Numbered from the stretch's first letter, positions 15,685 to 24,192 are shown. The stretch is DNA of 64,000 bases from Ruminococcaceae bacterium UBA1375 (GCA_002305795.1 DBRF01000013.1:88592-152591); one strand, 5' to 3'. The notes: a model not told the origin generated them from the sequence alone. Program-made: numbers and translations.

Positions 15685-16070
15685 CCATCCACCGGACGGA
15701 GACCATCCAAAGTTTTGTGTAAACCACCTGCAAGGTGTAGAATAGAAGCATAACACAGGAGGTTCTACATATGGCAAGAAGAAACCGCACCCCAGAAGAA
15801 AATGCCCGCCGGGAGAAAATCCGGGAACTGTTGCAGATGGCCAACATCGGCAGCATGGATGACATCCAAAATCTGTTCAAGGAAACCATCGCCGAATTTA
15901 TGGAAAACGGCTTGGAAGCAGAACTGGATGACGAGCTGGGCTACAGCAAGTACGACTACAAAGACAAGAATACATCCAACAGCCGCAATGGCCACAGCAG
16001 TAAGACCCTGCGCACCAGTTTCGGAGATGTGGAAGTCTCTGTTCTCCGGGACAGGAAAGGGAAATTTGAG
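15685..16070 (+). mobile_element. 5' fragment of an IS256-family insertion sequence
   Basis: The stretch holds the left end of an IS (a GTTTTGTGTAAACCACC-type terminal sequence near 15711), the usual short leader with ACAGGAGG, and the first 100 codons of the transposase. The element is cut at 16070, where dehydrogenase sequence begins; no right end is present. The exact left end cannot be fixed without a full relative. Confidence 0.7.
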
Positions 16071-16175
16071 CCCCAGGTGCTGCGCCAGGTGGCGGATACC
16101 TGCAACATCATCCAGTGCAACCCCCGCCGGTTGAGCCGGGATGAAATTTATGAAATCCTCTGCGAGTGCTTGTAA
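15771..16175 (+). pseudogene. Chimera: IS256 transposase N-terminus fused to alcohol dehydrogenase C-terminus
   Basis: Residues 1-102 (MARRNRTPEENARREKI ... LDDELGYSKYDY ... SRNGHSSKTLRT ... VSVLRDRKGKFEPQ) are the N-terminal region of a Mutator/IS256 transposase, lacking the DDE catalytic domain. From residue 101 the frame continues as PQVLRQVADTCNIIQC to the end of the group III dehydrogenase. The junction lies in CCCCAGGTGCTG, where both proteins could encode PQVL, so short homology may have guided the join. The frame is intact for 134 codons, with ACAGGAGG before the ATG. It is almost certainly non-functional as either parent. Confidence 0.85.
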
Positions 16176-16216
16176 GGAGAAGCAGAAGATAAACCCGTGG
16201 ATTGGCGGGGCAATGG
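16071..16216 (+). repeat. 146-bp direct repeat, second copy
   Basis: Near-identical to 14380-14525. One difference changes the ATG of the following frame to ATA (16189), so the downstream lipoprotein has lost its start. Confidence 0.85.
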
Positions 16217-16407
16217 CGCTTCTCATGATGGTAACGCTGACAGCCTGTGGACACACCGGAAGCACAACTGCCGGTCCTTCTCAAACGCAGGGGACGGAAA
16301 GCTCGTTTCCCGCCTCCACAGAATCCTCTTCTTTCAGTGACTTGCAGAACACACAGTACTGGCACTTCACTCAAGTTCATCCTTTTTTCTTCTACCCAAA
16401 AGAGTGA
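16189..16407 (+). pseudogene. Degenerate lipoprotein gene
   Basis: After GGAGAAGCAGAAG the frame reads NPWIGGAMALLMMVTLTACG, an evident lipoprotein signal with lipobox LTAC, then a Ser/Thr-rich linker. The expected ATG is ATA here, and the frame runs into non-coding sequence after about 60 codons, ending PFFFYPKE. It is probably the remnant of the gene that originally followed the dehydrogenase. Confidence 0.65.
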
Positions 16408-16709
16408 GCTTGTTGGAGATTTCACTCCTTTAAGCCAAAGCAGGCCGTCACTACTCCGGTATTCCGCTCATCCCTTCCCGCCTTCTGTTTTCTCCCTTGA
16501 CGGGCCAATGTGACAAAACTGTAAGATTTCTGCCCAAAATGTAAGGTAAATCCATGGCAGCGGAGCTTGTGGGCTGGTATACTTTACTTGTCGGGAAACG
16601 AAGGAGCCGCCGGGGCAGGAACCCCTCAACTCCTCCTGCACCAACCATTGGGCGGCGCACCCCCGTTTTCCTGGGTAGAACCACCCAACCAATGAAGGAG
16701 ATGACAGTG
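16408..16709 (+). promoter_or_regulatory. Activator-type promoter of the ABC transporter genes
   Basis: TGTAAG occurs at 16520-16525 and 16540-16545, each preceded by a CAAAA run; the 20-bp spacing equals two helical turns, as in OmpR/PhoB-family operators. TATACT (16578-16583) is preceded by a poor -35 (TGGCAG, 16555-16560), and the repeats end about ten bases above it. This suggests response-regulator activation. No coding sequence is seen in the rest of the stretch. Confidence 0.6.
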
Positions 16710-17477
16710 ATGAGTATTTTAGAAGTACGAGGACTGAAAAAAGTCTATACCACCCGTTTCGGCGGCGCCCATGTCCAGGCCCTCACCGATGTGACCTTTA
16801 CCGTGGAAGAAGGGGAATATGTGGCCATCATGGGGGAATCCGGTTCCGGGAAAACCACCTTGCTGAACATTCTGGCCGCTTTGGATAAGCCCACCTCCGG
16901 GGACGTGCTGCTGGACGGCAAAAGCCTTCCCTCCATTTCGGAACGGCAGCTGGCGGCTTTCCGCCGGGACCATCTGGGGTTTGTGTTTCAGGACTTCAAC
17001 CTGCTGGACACCTTCTCCATCCAGGACAACATCCTCCTGCCCCTAGTGCTGGCCGGCACCCCTTACCGAGAGATGATGAACCGCCTCACCCCTCTGGCCC
17101 ACCAGCTGGGAATCACCAGCCTGCTGAAAAAGTACCCCTATGAGATCTCCGGCGGCCAGAAACAGCGCACCGCCGTGGCCCGTGCCCTGATTACCCAGCC
17201 CCGGCTGGTGCTGGCGGACGAACCCACCGGCGCATTGGACTCCAAGTCCACCGACAGCCTGCTGGAGCTGTTCAATGAGGTCAATCTCCAGGGACAGACC
17301 ATCCTCATGGTGACCCACTCGGTGAAGGCTGCCAGCCACGCCGGACGGGTGCTGTTCATCAAGGACGGCATGGTGTTCCACCAGATTTACCGTGGTGGCT
17401 GCACCCTCCAGCAGATGTACCAAAAGATTTCCGACACCTTGACCACGCTGGCCGCAGGGGGTGGGGAAGATGCGTAA
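16710..17477 (+). CDS. ABC transporter ATP-binding protein (BceA/MacB type)
   Basis: A 255-residue ATPase. Walker A is GESGSGKTT near residue 42, the Q-loop is FVFQDFNLLDT, the signature is ISGGQKQRTAVARAL, Walker B is LVLADEPTGALD and the switch histidine is in VTHSV. ATG 16710 lies nine bases after AAGGAG. The gene overlaps the permease start by 8 bases. Sequence type and partner point to the peptide-antibiotic detoxification (Bce) group, but the substrate is not proven. Confidence 0.95.
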   Translation: MSILEVRGLKKVYTTRFGGAHVQALTDVTFTVEEGEYVAIMGESGSGKTTLLNILAALDKPTSGDVLLDGKSLPSISERQLAAFRRDHLGFVFQDFNLLDTFSIQDNILLPLVLAGTPYREMMNRLTPLAHQLGITSLLKKYPYEISGGQKQRTAVARALITQPRLVLADEPTGALDSKSTDSLLELFNEVNLQGQTILMVTHSVKAASHAGRVLFIKDGMVFHQIYRGGCTLQQMYQKISDTLTTLAAGGGEDA

Positions 17478-19518
17478 ATTCTTCTATTCCCGGCTGGCTC
17501 TGCAAAACATCCGCAAAAACGGGAAGTTCTATTTCCCCTACCTGCTGGCCTTTCTGGGCTGTGTCTGCGGGATGTATTTAATCCTTTCCCTCTCCACCGG
17601 CGACGGCATTGCCAACCTCCGGGGCGGAGAATATGTGGCCGGGTTTATGACCTTCGGCACCGGGATTGTGGGGCTGTTTGCCGCCATCTTCCTGTTTTAC
17701 ACCAACAGTTTTCTCATTAAGCGCCGGAAGCGGGAGCTGGGGCTGTACAACATCCTGGGCATGGAAAAGCGGCACATTGCCAAGGTGCTGTTTTTGGAGA
17801 GCTTTTTCATCGCCTTTGCCGGCATTGTCATCGGCTTGGGATTGGGTGTGGCTTTGGATAAGCTGATGATTCTTTTGGTCAGCGCCATCATCCAGTCCGA
17901 TGTGCCCTTCGGCTTTTCCATCAGCTGGACCGGCATCCTCACCTGCCTGCTGCTGTTCGGGGCCATCTGGATCTGCACCTTGGTTTACAACCTGGCCCGG
18001 ATTCAGCTGAGCAAGCCGGTGGAGCTGCTTCGCAGTGAAAATGTGGGGGAGCGGGAACCCAAAACCCGCTGGCTGGTGACCATTTTCGGTATCCTCTGCC
18101 TTGGCGCCGGCTACGCCATGGCGGTGCTGATTACCGACCCCATTGCCTCTATGGCCCTGTACTTTGTGGCGGTGATTCTAGTGGTCATTGGTACCTACTG
18201 CCTGTTTATCGGGGTCAGCGTCTTTGTGCTGAAAGCCCTGCGGAAATGGAAGCGGTTTTACTATAAGCCCAATCACTTCATCAACGTTTCCGGTATGATC
18301 TACCGGATGAAGCAGAACGGGGTTGGTTTGGCTAATATCTGCATCCTCTCCACCATGGTGCTGGTGGCGGTGTCCACCACCGTGTCCCTTTATTTGGGGA
18401 TTCAGGGGGGACTTTCCGGCAAGGATTTTACCATCTATCCCTATAGTACCGTGTATTCCGCCCTCTCCACCGATTCCATGGAAGAGATAGCCCAGGATGC
18501 TGCCCAAAAGCAGGGACTTTCCGTCTCCGAGTTTGAAGGGGGCGTTTCCCTGGATGTGATGGTGTCCTTAAATAACAACGGCGAATTTTACTTTGATCCG
18601 CAAACTTCCACGCCCAGCATTCTGGTGCTGCTGACCCAGGAGGACTATAACCGTTTTGCCGACCAGCCGGTTTCCCTTCAGTCGGGGGAGGCGTTGGTCT
18701 ATGAGCAGATCAGCGGGCAAAACTACGGCGATGATTTGAAGGATAATTTTTCCATCGGCGGCCTGACCTTCACCAAAACAGGGGATATGGTTCTTCCCAA
18801 CTATCTTCAGGAAGAATATGGCGCATTTGCCTATCCTGTGTACTATGTGGTGGTGGATTCCTTTGACACCCTGGAGCAGGTCAATCAGATGCAGATTGCC
18901 GCCTATCAGGAACAAGCCAGTATTTATCAAGGATATTATCAATTTAATACCGGCGGCACCGAAGAGCAACAAATGGCAATTCTGAATTCTTTGTGGGATG
19001 ACGGCTATGCCAAAATGACCTCGGATTCCCATGCGGCAAGTGAGGAATGGTCCGGCGGATTCCGGGCTTCTAATCTGTTGTCGGACCGAGCTGACGCCTA
19101 CGCCCTGTTTGGCGGGTTCCTGTTCTTGGGATTGTTCATCGGCATCCTCTTTACTTTGGCGGCGGTGCTGATTATCTACTACAAGCAGCTCAGCGAAGGC
19201 TATGAAGACCAGCACCGGTACGAAATCCTGCAAAAGGTGGGCATGAGCCGCAAAGAGGTGAAGAAAACCATTCGCTCTCAGGTACTGATGGTGTTCTTCC
19301 TGCCCTTGATTGTCACCGCCATTCATTTGGCCTTTAACTTCAATATTATGAATCGAATTTTAGATTTGATGGATTCCGGTACGGCTTCCCAATTTGCCGG
19401 GGATACCTTCTTGTTTACTACCATCATTACTTTGGCGGCTTTCTGTGTGATTTACACTTTGGTGTATCTAATAACCTCCAAAGCCTATCTGCGTATTGTC
19501 TCCCCCAAAAAACGCTAA
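17470..19518 (+). CDS. FtsX-like ABC transporter permease (BceB/VraG type)
   Basis: A 682-residue membrane protein. The start MRKFFYSRLALQNIRKNGKF is typical of BceB permeases. About ten transmembrane segments flank a large extracellular domain (roughly residues 315-530) between two FtsX parts; KRRKRELGLYNILGMEKRHI is the conserved cytoplasmic coupling segment. It works with the upstream ATPase. Bce permeases usually pair with a kinase lacking an extracellular sensor; the only two-component system nearby (8646-10792) has a sensor domain and is 6 kb away, so the regulator is unassigned. Confidence 0.93.
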   Translation: MRKFFYSRLALQNIRKNGKFYFPYLLAFLGCVCGMYLILSLSTGDGIANLRGGEYVAGFMTFGTGIVGLFAAIFLFYTNSFLIKRRKRELGLYNILGMEKRHIAKVLFLESFFIAFAGIVIGLGLGVALDKLMILLVSAIIQSDVPFGFSISWTGILTCLLLFGAIWICTLVYNLARIQLSKPVELLRSENVGEREPKTRWLVTIFGILCLGAGYAMAVLITDPIASMALYFVAVILVVIGTYCLFIGVSVFVLKALRKWKRFYYKPNHFINVSGMIYRMKQNGVGLANICILSTMVLVAVSTTVSLYLGIQGGLSGKDFTIYPYSTVYSALSTDSMEEIAQDAAQKQGLSVSEFEGGVSLDVMVSLNNNGEFYFDPQTSTPSILVLLTQEDYNRFADQPVSLQSGEALVYEQISGQNYGDDLKDNFSIGGLTFTKTGDMVLPNYLQEEYGAFAYPVYYVVVDSFDTLEQVNQMQIAAYQEQASIYQGYYQFNTGGTEEQQMAILNSLWDDGYAKMTSDSHAASEEWSGGFRASNLLSDRADAYALFGGFLFLGLFIGILFTLAAVLIIYYKQLSEGYEDQHRYEILQKVGMSRKEVKKTIRSQVLMVFFLPLIVTAIHLAFNFNIMNRILDLMDSGTASQFAGDTFLFTTIITLAAFCVIYTLVYLITSKAYLRIVSPKKR

Positions 19519-19546
19519 CCTCAGATCTCCGTTTCGGAGAGCTCTT

Positions 19547-19698
19547 TCTCAATCCTTCCCGCTTTATCTTCGGATAAGGCGGGAAATTTTTGTGGTGCCG
19601 AGCCGTCCAAACCGGTTCTGCCGAAGGCAGACAGGGGCTGGAATTTTTGCCCCTGAGGTTTGGACGAGAAAGGTCGTGCGCAGCGTGACCTTTCGTTT
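19547..19698 (+). repeat. Tandem structured 152-bp unit, copy 1 (begins with a terminator)
   Basis: The unit starts with an 11-bp hairpin CCCGCTTTATC-TTCG-GATAAGGCGGG plus AAATTTTT, a good terminator for the permease gene on this strand. Next comes a closed domain: outer stem GTCCAAACC / GGTTTGGAC enclosing CTGCC-GAA-GGCAG and CAGGGGC / GCCCCTG. A last hairpin is GAAAGGTC / GACCTTTC. No open frame is plausible. Confidence 0.8.
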
Positions 19699-19850
19699 TC
19701 TCAATCCTTCCCGCTTTATCTTCGGATAAGGCGGGAAATTTTTTGTGGTGCCGGGCCGTCCAAACCGGTCCTGCCGAAGGCAGGGGGCGGCGGGCCTTTT
19801 TGCCGCCCAGGTTTGGAGGAGAAAGGTCGTGGGCAGGGTGACCTTTCGTG
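19699..19850 (+). repeat. Tandem structured 152-bp unit, copy 2
   Basis: The same arrangement as copy 1, shifted by 152 bases. The inner stem is now GGGCGGC / GCCGCCC instead of CAGGGGC / GCCCCTG, so both arms changed together, while the outer stem, the CTGCC/GGCAG hairpin, the UUCG-capped hairpin and the GAAAGGTC hairpin are kept. This covariation supports a selected fold. Confidence 0.8.
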
Positions 19851-19855
19851 GGCAA

Positions 19856-19893
19856 AAAGAAAAACGCCCCGTTCCTTTTGAGAACAGGGCGTT
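19856..19893 (-). terminator. Terminator of tRNA-Cys
   Basis: On the minus strand a stem AACGCCCtGTTC / GAACgGGGCGTT is followed by TTTCTTTTTG, just after the tRNA 3' end. Confidence 0.8.
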
Positions 19894-19897
19894 CCTT

Positions 19898-19971
19898 TGG
19901 AGGCGACAACCGGATTTGAACCGATGATCAGGGAGTTGCAGTCCCATGCCTTACCACTTGGCTATGTCGCC
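19898..19971 (-). tRNA. tRNA-Cys (anticodon GCA)
   Basis: On the minus strand the gene begins GGCGACATAGCCAAGTGG and ends with encoded CCA. The acceptor stem GGCGACA / TGTCGCC, the anticodon stem GGGA / TCCC around CTGCAAC, and the T arm CCGG-TTCAAAT-CCGG are all present. The anticodon GCA and the discriminator U73 identify cysteine. Confidence 0.97.
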
Positions 19972-20070
19972 ATATTTTCTGCCGTCACGTTGACGACAAG
20001 AGATAGTTTACCAGATCGGCCCCGGTTTGTCAACCCCCTTTTTGAAAAAAGTCTCCCTGGGGAAAAACAG

Positions 20071-20099
20071 TTGTAGCAGGGGGAAAAATCTGGTATACT
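20071..20099 (+). promoter_or_regulatory. Promoter of the pullulanase gene
   Basis: TTGTAG (20071-20076) and TATACT (20094-20099) are separated by 17 bases, 31 bases upstream of the start codon. Confidence 0.7.
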
Positions 20100-20130
20100 T
20101 TATCCCAGCAAGACCAAGGAGGATGCCAAA

Positions 20131-22074
20131 ATGGAGCCAAAAAAACCACCCCTTTCCCCCATGGACCTGGGGGGAATGCGCCGCACCTTCTCTTCCAAAA
20201 AGTTTGAGGCACAGTTTACCGATCTGACCCGTCCCCTGGGCGCTTTGTACACCCCGGAGCAGACCCTGTTCCGGGTGTGGGCCCCCACTGCCTCCCAGGT
20301 GACCCTGCTGCTTTACCCCACCGGGGCCCCCTCCGGAGAACCGGTAGAGCGCCGGAAGATGGAGCCGGAGGACAAAGGGTTTTATTCCCTGATCCTGCCC
20401 GGCAATCTGGCGGGGGTGTACTACGCCTTGGAAACCAAGGTGGGGGACTCCACCTTATTTGCAGTGGACCCCTACGCCAAGTCCGTGGGGGTCAACGGCT
20501 GGCGGGGGATGGTGCTGGACCCGGCAACCGCCAATCCTCCCGGCTGGGAGGAGGACGGCCCCCTCTCCACCGTCACCCATCCGGCGGACGCTGTGGTGTA
20601 CGAAATCCATGTCCAGGACCTTTCTTCGGATTCCGCTTCCGGCATCCGCCATCCGGGGAAGTACCTGGGTCTGGCGGAAGGGGGCACAGTGACCCCCTTT
20701 GGGGAAGCCACCGGCCTGGATTATCTTCAGCAGCTGGGAATCACCCATGTACAGCTTATGCCGGTGTACGATTTTAGTTCCGTGGACGAGGCCCAGGGGG
20801 GCTATAACTGGGGCTACGACCCCCAGAACTACTTTGCCCCGGAAGGCAGCTACGCCACCGACCCCCAGGACGGACGGGTCCGGGTGCGAGAGCTGAAACA
20901 GGCCATCCTGGCCCTGCACCAGCGGGGCATTGGGGTGGTGATGGACGTGGTGTTCAACCATGTGGCGGACTCCGAAGCCTTTTCCTTCAACCGGCTGGCG
21001 CCGGGATACTTCTCCCGGATTCGGAAGCAGAAGGGGAAAAAGGTGTACTCCAACGGCTCCTGGTGCGGCAACGACACCGCCTCCGAGCGGAGCATGGTGC
21101 GCCGGTATCTGGCGGACTGCTGTGAGTATTGGGCCAGGGAGTACCACCTGGACGGCTTCCGGTTCGACATCGCCAGCCTGCTGGATACCGAGACGGTGAA
21201 CGCCGTGATGGAGCGGGTGAAGCAGGTCAACCCCCACTGCCTGTTTTACGGGGAAGGCTGGAAGGTGACTTCCGACCTTACCAAAAAGGAGGCGGTGCTG
21301 GCGGGGCAGGATACTTCCGCCCTCACCCCCGGCTTCGGTTTTTTCAATGACACCCTCCGGGACGGGGTCCGGGGCAGCCTGTTTGACGGCCCCGCCGGGG
21401 GCTGGCTGGCGGGAGAAGAGGAATTTGTCCCCCAGCTGAAGGACTGCATCCGGGGCAATGCCTGGTGGTGCCCCCAGCCGGACCAGGCGGTGAAATTCGT
21501 CTCCTGCCACGATAACTGGACCCTTTGGGATAAGCTGGCTCAAGTGTTCCCGGAACAGTCTTCCGAATTTCTTCGGGCGGCCAACGGTCTGGCGGCGGCC
21601 ATGGTGTTTTTCAGCCAGGGAATGCCCTTTCTGTTGGGGGGCGAGGAACTGCTGCTCTCCAAAGCCGACGGCAATGGGGGATATGACCCCAATAGCTACA
21701 ACGCCTCCGACGGCCGCAACCGCATCCCCTGGGGACGGTTGGAGCAGCCGGAAGTCCAAGCTCACCGGGACCTGTACCGCACCCTCATCGCCTTTCGCAA
21801 AGCCCATCCCTTGCTGCGGCTGCGCACCAAGGAGCAAATTGACGCCGCCCTCACCTTTTTGGACACTCCCGGCTGTCTCATCGCCTTTACCCTGGAAGAT
21901 CCGGCGGTGGAGCCGGGCAAACTGCTGGTGGCCTTGAACCCCGGCTTGGAGCCGGTGAAGCTGCCCCTGTCCGGGGGCTGGAAGGTGCTGCTGCAAAGCG
22001 GTTTGACCCTGCCGGAACATGAGGAGGACCTTTGGGTCCCCGGCATGGGGTTCGTGGCGGCAGAATTAGGGTAG
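20131..22074 (+). CDS. pulA: Type I pullulanase (GH13)
   Basis: A 647-residue enzyme that hydrolyses alpha-1,6 branches in pullulan, glycogen and starch dextrins. An N-terminal CBM48-like domain (about 45-140, LFRVWAPTASQVTLLLY) precedes the GH13 barrel. YNWGYDP (225-231) is the type I pullulanase signature; DVVFNH is region I, GFRFD contains the nucleophile Asp346, YGEGW the acid Glu375, and CHDNWTLWDK the region IV His460-Asp461. There is no signal peptide, so it acts inside the cell on imported or stored glucan. ATG 20131 lies nine bases after AAGGAGG. Confidence 0.95.
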   Translation: MEPKKPPLSPMDLGGMRRTFSSKKFEAQFTDLTRPLGALYTPEQTLFRVWAPTASQVTLLLYPTGAPSGEPVERRKMEPEDKGFYSLILPGNLAGVYYALETKVGDSTLFAVDPYAKSVGVNGWRGMVLDPATANPPGWEEDGPLSTVTHPADAVVYEIHVQDLSSDSASGIRHPGKYLGLAEGGTVTPFGEATGLDYLQQLGITHVQLMPVYDFSSVDEAQGGYNWGYDPQNYFAPEGSYATDPQDGRVRVRELKQAILALHQRGIGVVMDVVFNHVADSEAFSFNRLAPGYFSRIRKQKGKKVYSNGSWCGNDTASERSMVRRYLADCCEYWAREYHLDGFRFDIASLLDTETVNAVMERVKQVNPHCLFYGEGWKVTSDLTKKEAVLAGQDTSALTPGFGFFNDTLRDGVRGSLFDGPAGGWLAGEEEFVPQLKDCIRGNAWWCPQPDQAVKFVSCHDNWTLWDKLAQVFPEQSSEFLRAANGLAAAMVFFSQGMPFLLGGEELLLSKADGNGGYDPNSYNASDGRNRIPWGRLEQPEVQAHRDLYRTLIAFRKAHPLLRLRTKEQIDAALTFLDTPGCLIAFTLEDPAVEPGKLLVALNPGLEPVKLPLSGGWKVLLQSGLTLPEHEEDLWVPGMGFVAAELG

Positions 22075-22100
22075 GAGAAAAAATCACCCCTTTTTTCTCC
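22074..22100 (+). terminator. Hairpin after pulA
   Basis: GGAGAAAAAA pairs with TTTTTTCTCC around TCACCCC. The U-rich 3' arm could end the pulA transcript, although no T-run follows. Confidence 0.5.
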
Positions 22101-22124
22101 AATGCACCGGAAGATTTTTAACGG

Positions 22125-22192
22125 TATCTAACCTTTTCACACCAATATCTGACCTTTTTAGGTTGTGTCATCCCTGGGATATGGATTACAAT
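22125..22192 (+). promoter_or_regulatory. Promoter with upstream direct repeats before the GH127 gene
   Basis: TATCT(A/G)ACCTTTT occurs at 22125-22137 and 22146-22158, a period of 21 bases. TTGTGT (22163-22168) and TACAAT (22187-22192) with an 18-base spacer follow. The repeats just above the -35 look like an activator site, perhaps AraC-type, since such proteins bind tandem half-sites. Confidence 0.6.
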
Positions 22193-22230
22193 AAAAGGTA
22201 ATAATCGGCATCAGCCGGGAGGTATGCAAG

Positions 22231-24141
22231 ATGAAAAAAACGGAGACTCAGGGCAGTTTGAAGCGCTGCCAGGTGAAGGATAATTTCTGGACCCCCATCC
22301 AGGATTTGATCAGCGACACGGTGATCCCTTATCAGGAAAAAATTTTGAATGACCAGGTTTCTGGTGCGGAAAAGAGCCATGCCATTGAAAATTTCCGCAT
22401 TGCCGCCAAGGAAAGCAAAGGGGAGTTCTACGGCGTGGTGTTTCAGGACAGCGACGTGGCCAAATGGCTGGAAGCGGTGGCCTACTCTCTGGAGCGGAAG
22501 CCGGATAAAAAACTGGAAGCCCGGGCGGATGATGTCATCGACCTGATTGAAAAGGCCCAGCAGCCGGACGGCTACCTCAACACCTACTTTACCATCAAGG
22601 AGCCGGAACACCGCTGGCAGAACTTGCAGGAATGCCATGAGCTGTACTGCGCCGGCCATATGATGGAAGCGGCGGTGGCCTATTATGAAGCCACCGGCAA
22701 GGACAAGCTGTTGAAGGTGATGTGCCGGATGGCGGACCACATCGACTCCCGGTTCGGAGAAGGCAAGCAGGAAGGTATCCCCGGCCACGAGGAAATCGAG
22801 CTGGCACTGCTGCGGCTGTACCGGGCCACCGGGGAAAAGCGGTACTTGGATCTGTCCGCCTACTTTATCAACCAGCGGGGGAAAAATCCCCATTTCTTCG
22901 AGGAGGAAGCCAAACAGCGGGGTTGGACCCACTTCGGCATGGACCCCAAGGACACCGCCTATAACCAGAGCTACGCCCCGGTGCGGGACCAGCGGGAGGC
23001 GGTGGGCCACAGCGTCCGGGCCATGTACCTCTACACCGCCATGGCGGACCTGGCGGGGGAAACCGGGGACAAGTCCCTGTACCGGGCCTGCCGCACCCTG
23101 TTTGAAAGCGCCACCCACCGGCGGATGTACGTCACCGGCGGCATCGGCTCCTCCGCCCATGGAGAAGCCTTTACCCAGGACTTCGATCTGCCCAACGACA
23201 CCGCCTACGCCGAAACCTGCGCCTCCATCGGCCTGGTGTTCTTTGCCCGGAAGATGCTTTCCCTGGACGTGAAGGGGGAGTACGCCGATGTGATGGAGCG
23301 CTGCCTGTATAACGGTATTTTAAGCGGGATGCAGAAAGACGGAAGCCGGTTCTTCTATGTCAACCCCCTGGAAGTGGTGCCCGGCCTGTCCGGCAAATGG
23401 CCGGAATACAAACACGCCCTGCCTGCCCGCCCCAAATGGTACGCCTGCGCCTGCTGCCCGCCCAACCTGGCCCGGCTGGTGGAGAGCCTGGGGGAATACG
23501 CCTGGGGCGAAAACGAAACCACGGTGTACTCCCATCTGTACTTAGGAGGCAGCTACACCGCCGCCGACGGCACCGTAATCAAGAGCCAGTCCTCCTATCC
23601 TTGGAAGGGCAGGGTGAGCTATGAGGTTGCGCCCGGCAAGACCTTTACTACCCTGGCCATCCATATCCCGGGCTGGTGCAAGGAATTGACCTTCATGGTC
23701 AATGAAGAAGAGGTGGCGGTGCCGGTGAAGGACGGCTACTGCTACCTGACCCGGGACTGGAAGGAAGGGGATAAAGTATCCCTGAGCTTTCCTGTCAAGC
23801 CCCGCCGGGTGTACGCCGATCCCCGGGTCCGGGAGAACGCCGGCAAGGTCTGCCTGATGCGGGGGCCGCTGGTGTACTGCCTGGAAGCGGTGGACAACGG
23901 CAAAAGCCTCTGCCGGCTGCACCTGCCCCGCAGCGTGTCCATTGTCACCGCCCATGAAAAGGACGAGGACATCGGTTCCTATGTTTCCATGCGGTTTACC
24001 GGCTTAAAGGAAAAGGCCTTCAAGAACCTTTATGAAGACACCCCGCCGGAAACCGAGCCGGTGCCCATTAAAGCGGTGCCCTATTTCCTCTGGGGAAACC
24101 GGAAGCAGGGCGCTATGCAGGTTTGGATCAACGAAGGATAA
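22231..24141 (+). CDS. GH127 beta-L-arabinofuranosidase-like glycosidase
   Basis: A 636-residue enzyme of the HypBA1 family, which removes beta-L-arabinofuranose with a zinc-activated cysteine nucleophile. The counterparts of the active site are visible: Glu328 and Cys330 in YAETCAS, and Cys408-Cys409 in YACACCPPN, with the same Glu-X-Cys spacing as HypBA1. DGYLNTYF and VTGGIGS are further family motifs. There is no signal peptide, so the substrate must be imported; no transporter is adjacent. A dedicated operator-like repeat lies upstream. Confidence 0.92.
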   Translation: MKKTETQGSLKRCQVKDNFWTPIQDLISDTVIPYQEKILNDQVSGAEKSHAIENFRIAAKESKGEFYGVVFQDSDVAKWLEAVAYSLERKPDKKLEARADDVIDLIEKAQQPDGYLNTYFTIKEPEHRWQNLQECHELYCAGHMMEAAVAYYEATGKDKLLKVMCRMADHIDSRFGEGKQEGIPGHEEIELALLRLYRATGEKRYLDLSAYFINQRGKNPHFFEEEAKQRGWTHFGMDPKDTAYNQSYAPVRDQREAVGHSVRAMYLYTAMADLAGETGDKSLYRACRTLFESATHRRMYVTGGIGSSAHGEAFTQDFDLPNDTAYAETCASIGLVFFARKMLSLDVKGEYADVMERCLYNGILSGMQKDGSRFFYVNPLEVVPGLSGKWPEYKHALPARPKWYACACCPPNLARLVESLGEYAWGENETTVYSHLYLGGSYTAADGTVIKSQSSYPWKGRVSYEVAPGKTFTTLAIHIPGWCKELTFMVNEEEVAVPVKDGYCYLTRDWKEGDKVSLSFPVKPRRVYADPRVRENAGKVCLMRGPLVYCLEAVDNGKSLCRLHLPRSVSIVTAHEKDEDIGSYVSMRFTGLKEKAFKNLYEDTPPETEPVPIKAVPYFLWGNRKQGAMQVWINEG

Positions 24142-24147
24142 AAGAAC

Positions 24148-24192
24148 AAAAGAGAAGCGTGCTGCAAAACAGCTTCGCTTCTCTTTTCTTTT
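24148..24192 (+). terminator. Bidirectional terminator between the GH127 and XRE genes
   Basis: A 12-bp perfect stem AAAAGAGAAGCG / CGCTTCTCTTTT is followed by CTTTT; the A-rich 5' arm gives a T-run on the other strand. Confidence 0.85.

Noticed and set aside
16141..16407. An intact lipoprotein gene starting at ATG 16141
   Set aside because: That ATG is inside the duplicated dehydrogenase tail. The natural start position reads ATA, and the 3' half has no homology-like features, so it is listed as degenerate.
19547..19850. A CRISPR array, because of tandem repetition
   Set aside because: There are only two 152-bp units with internal hairpins and no short repeat-spacer periodicity.
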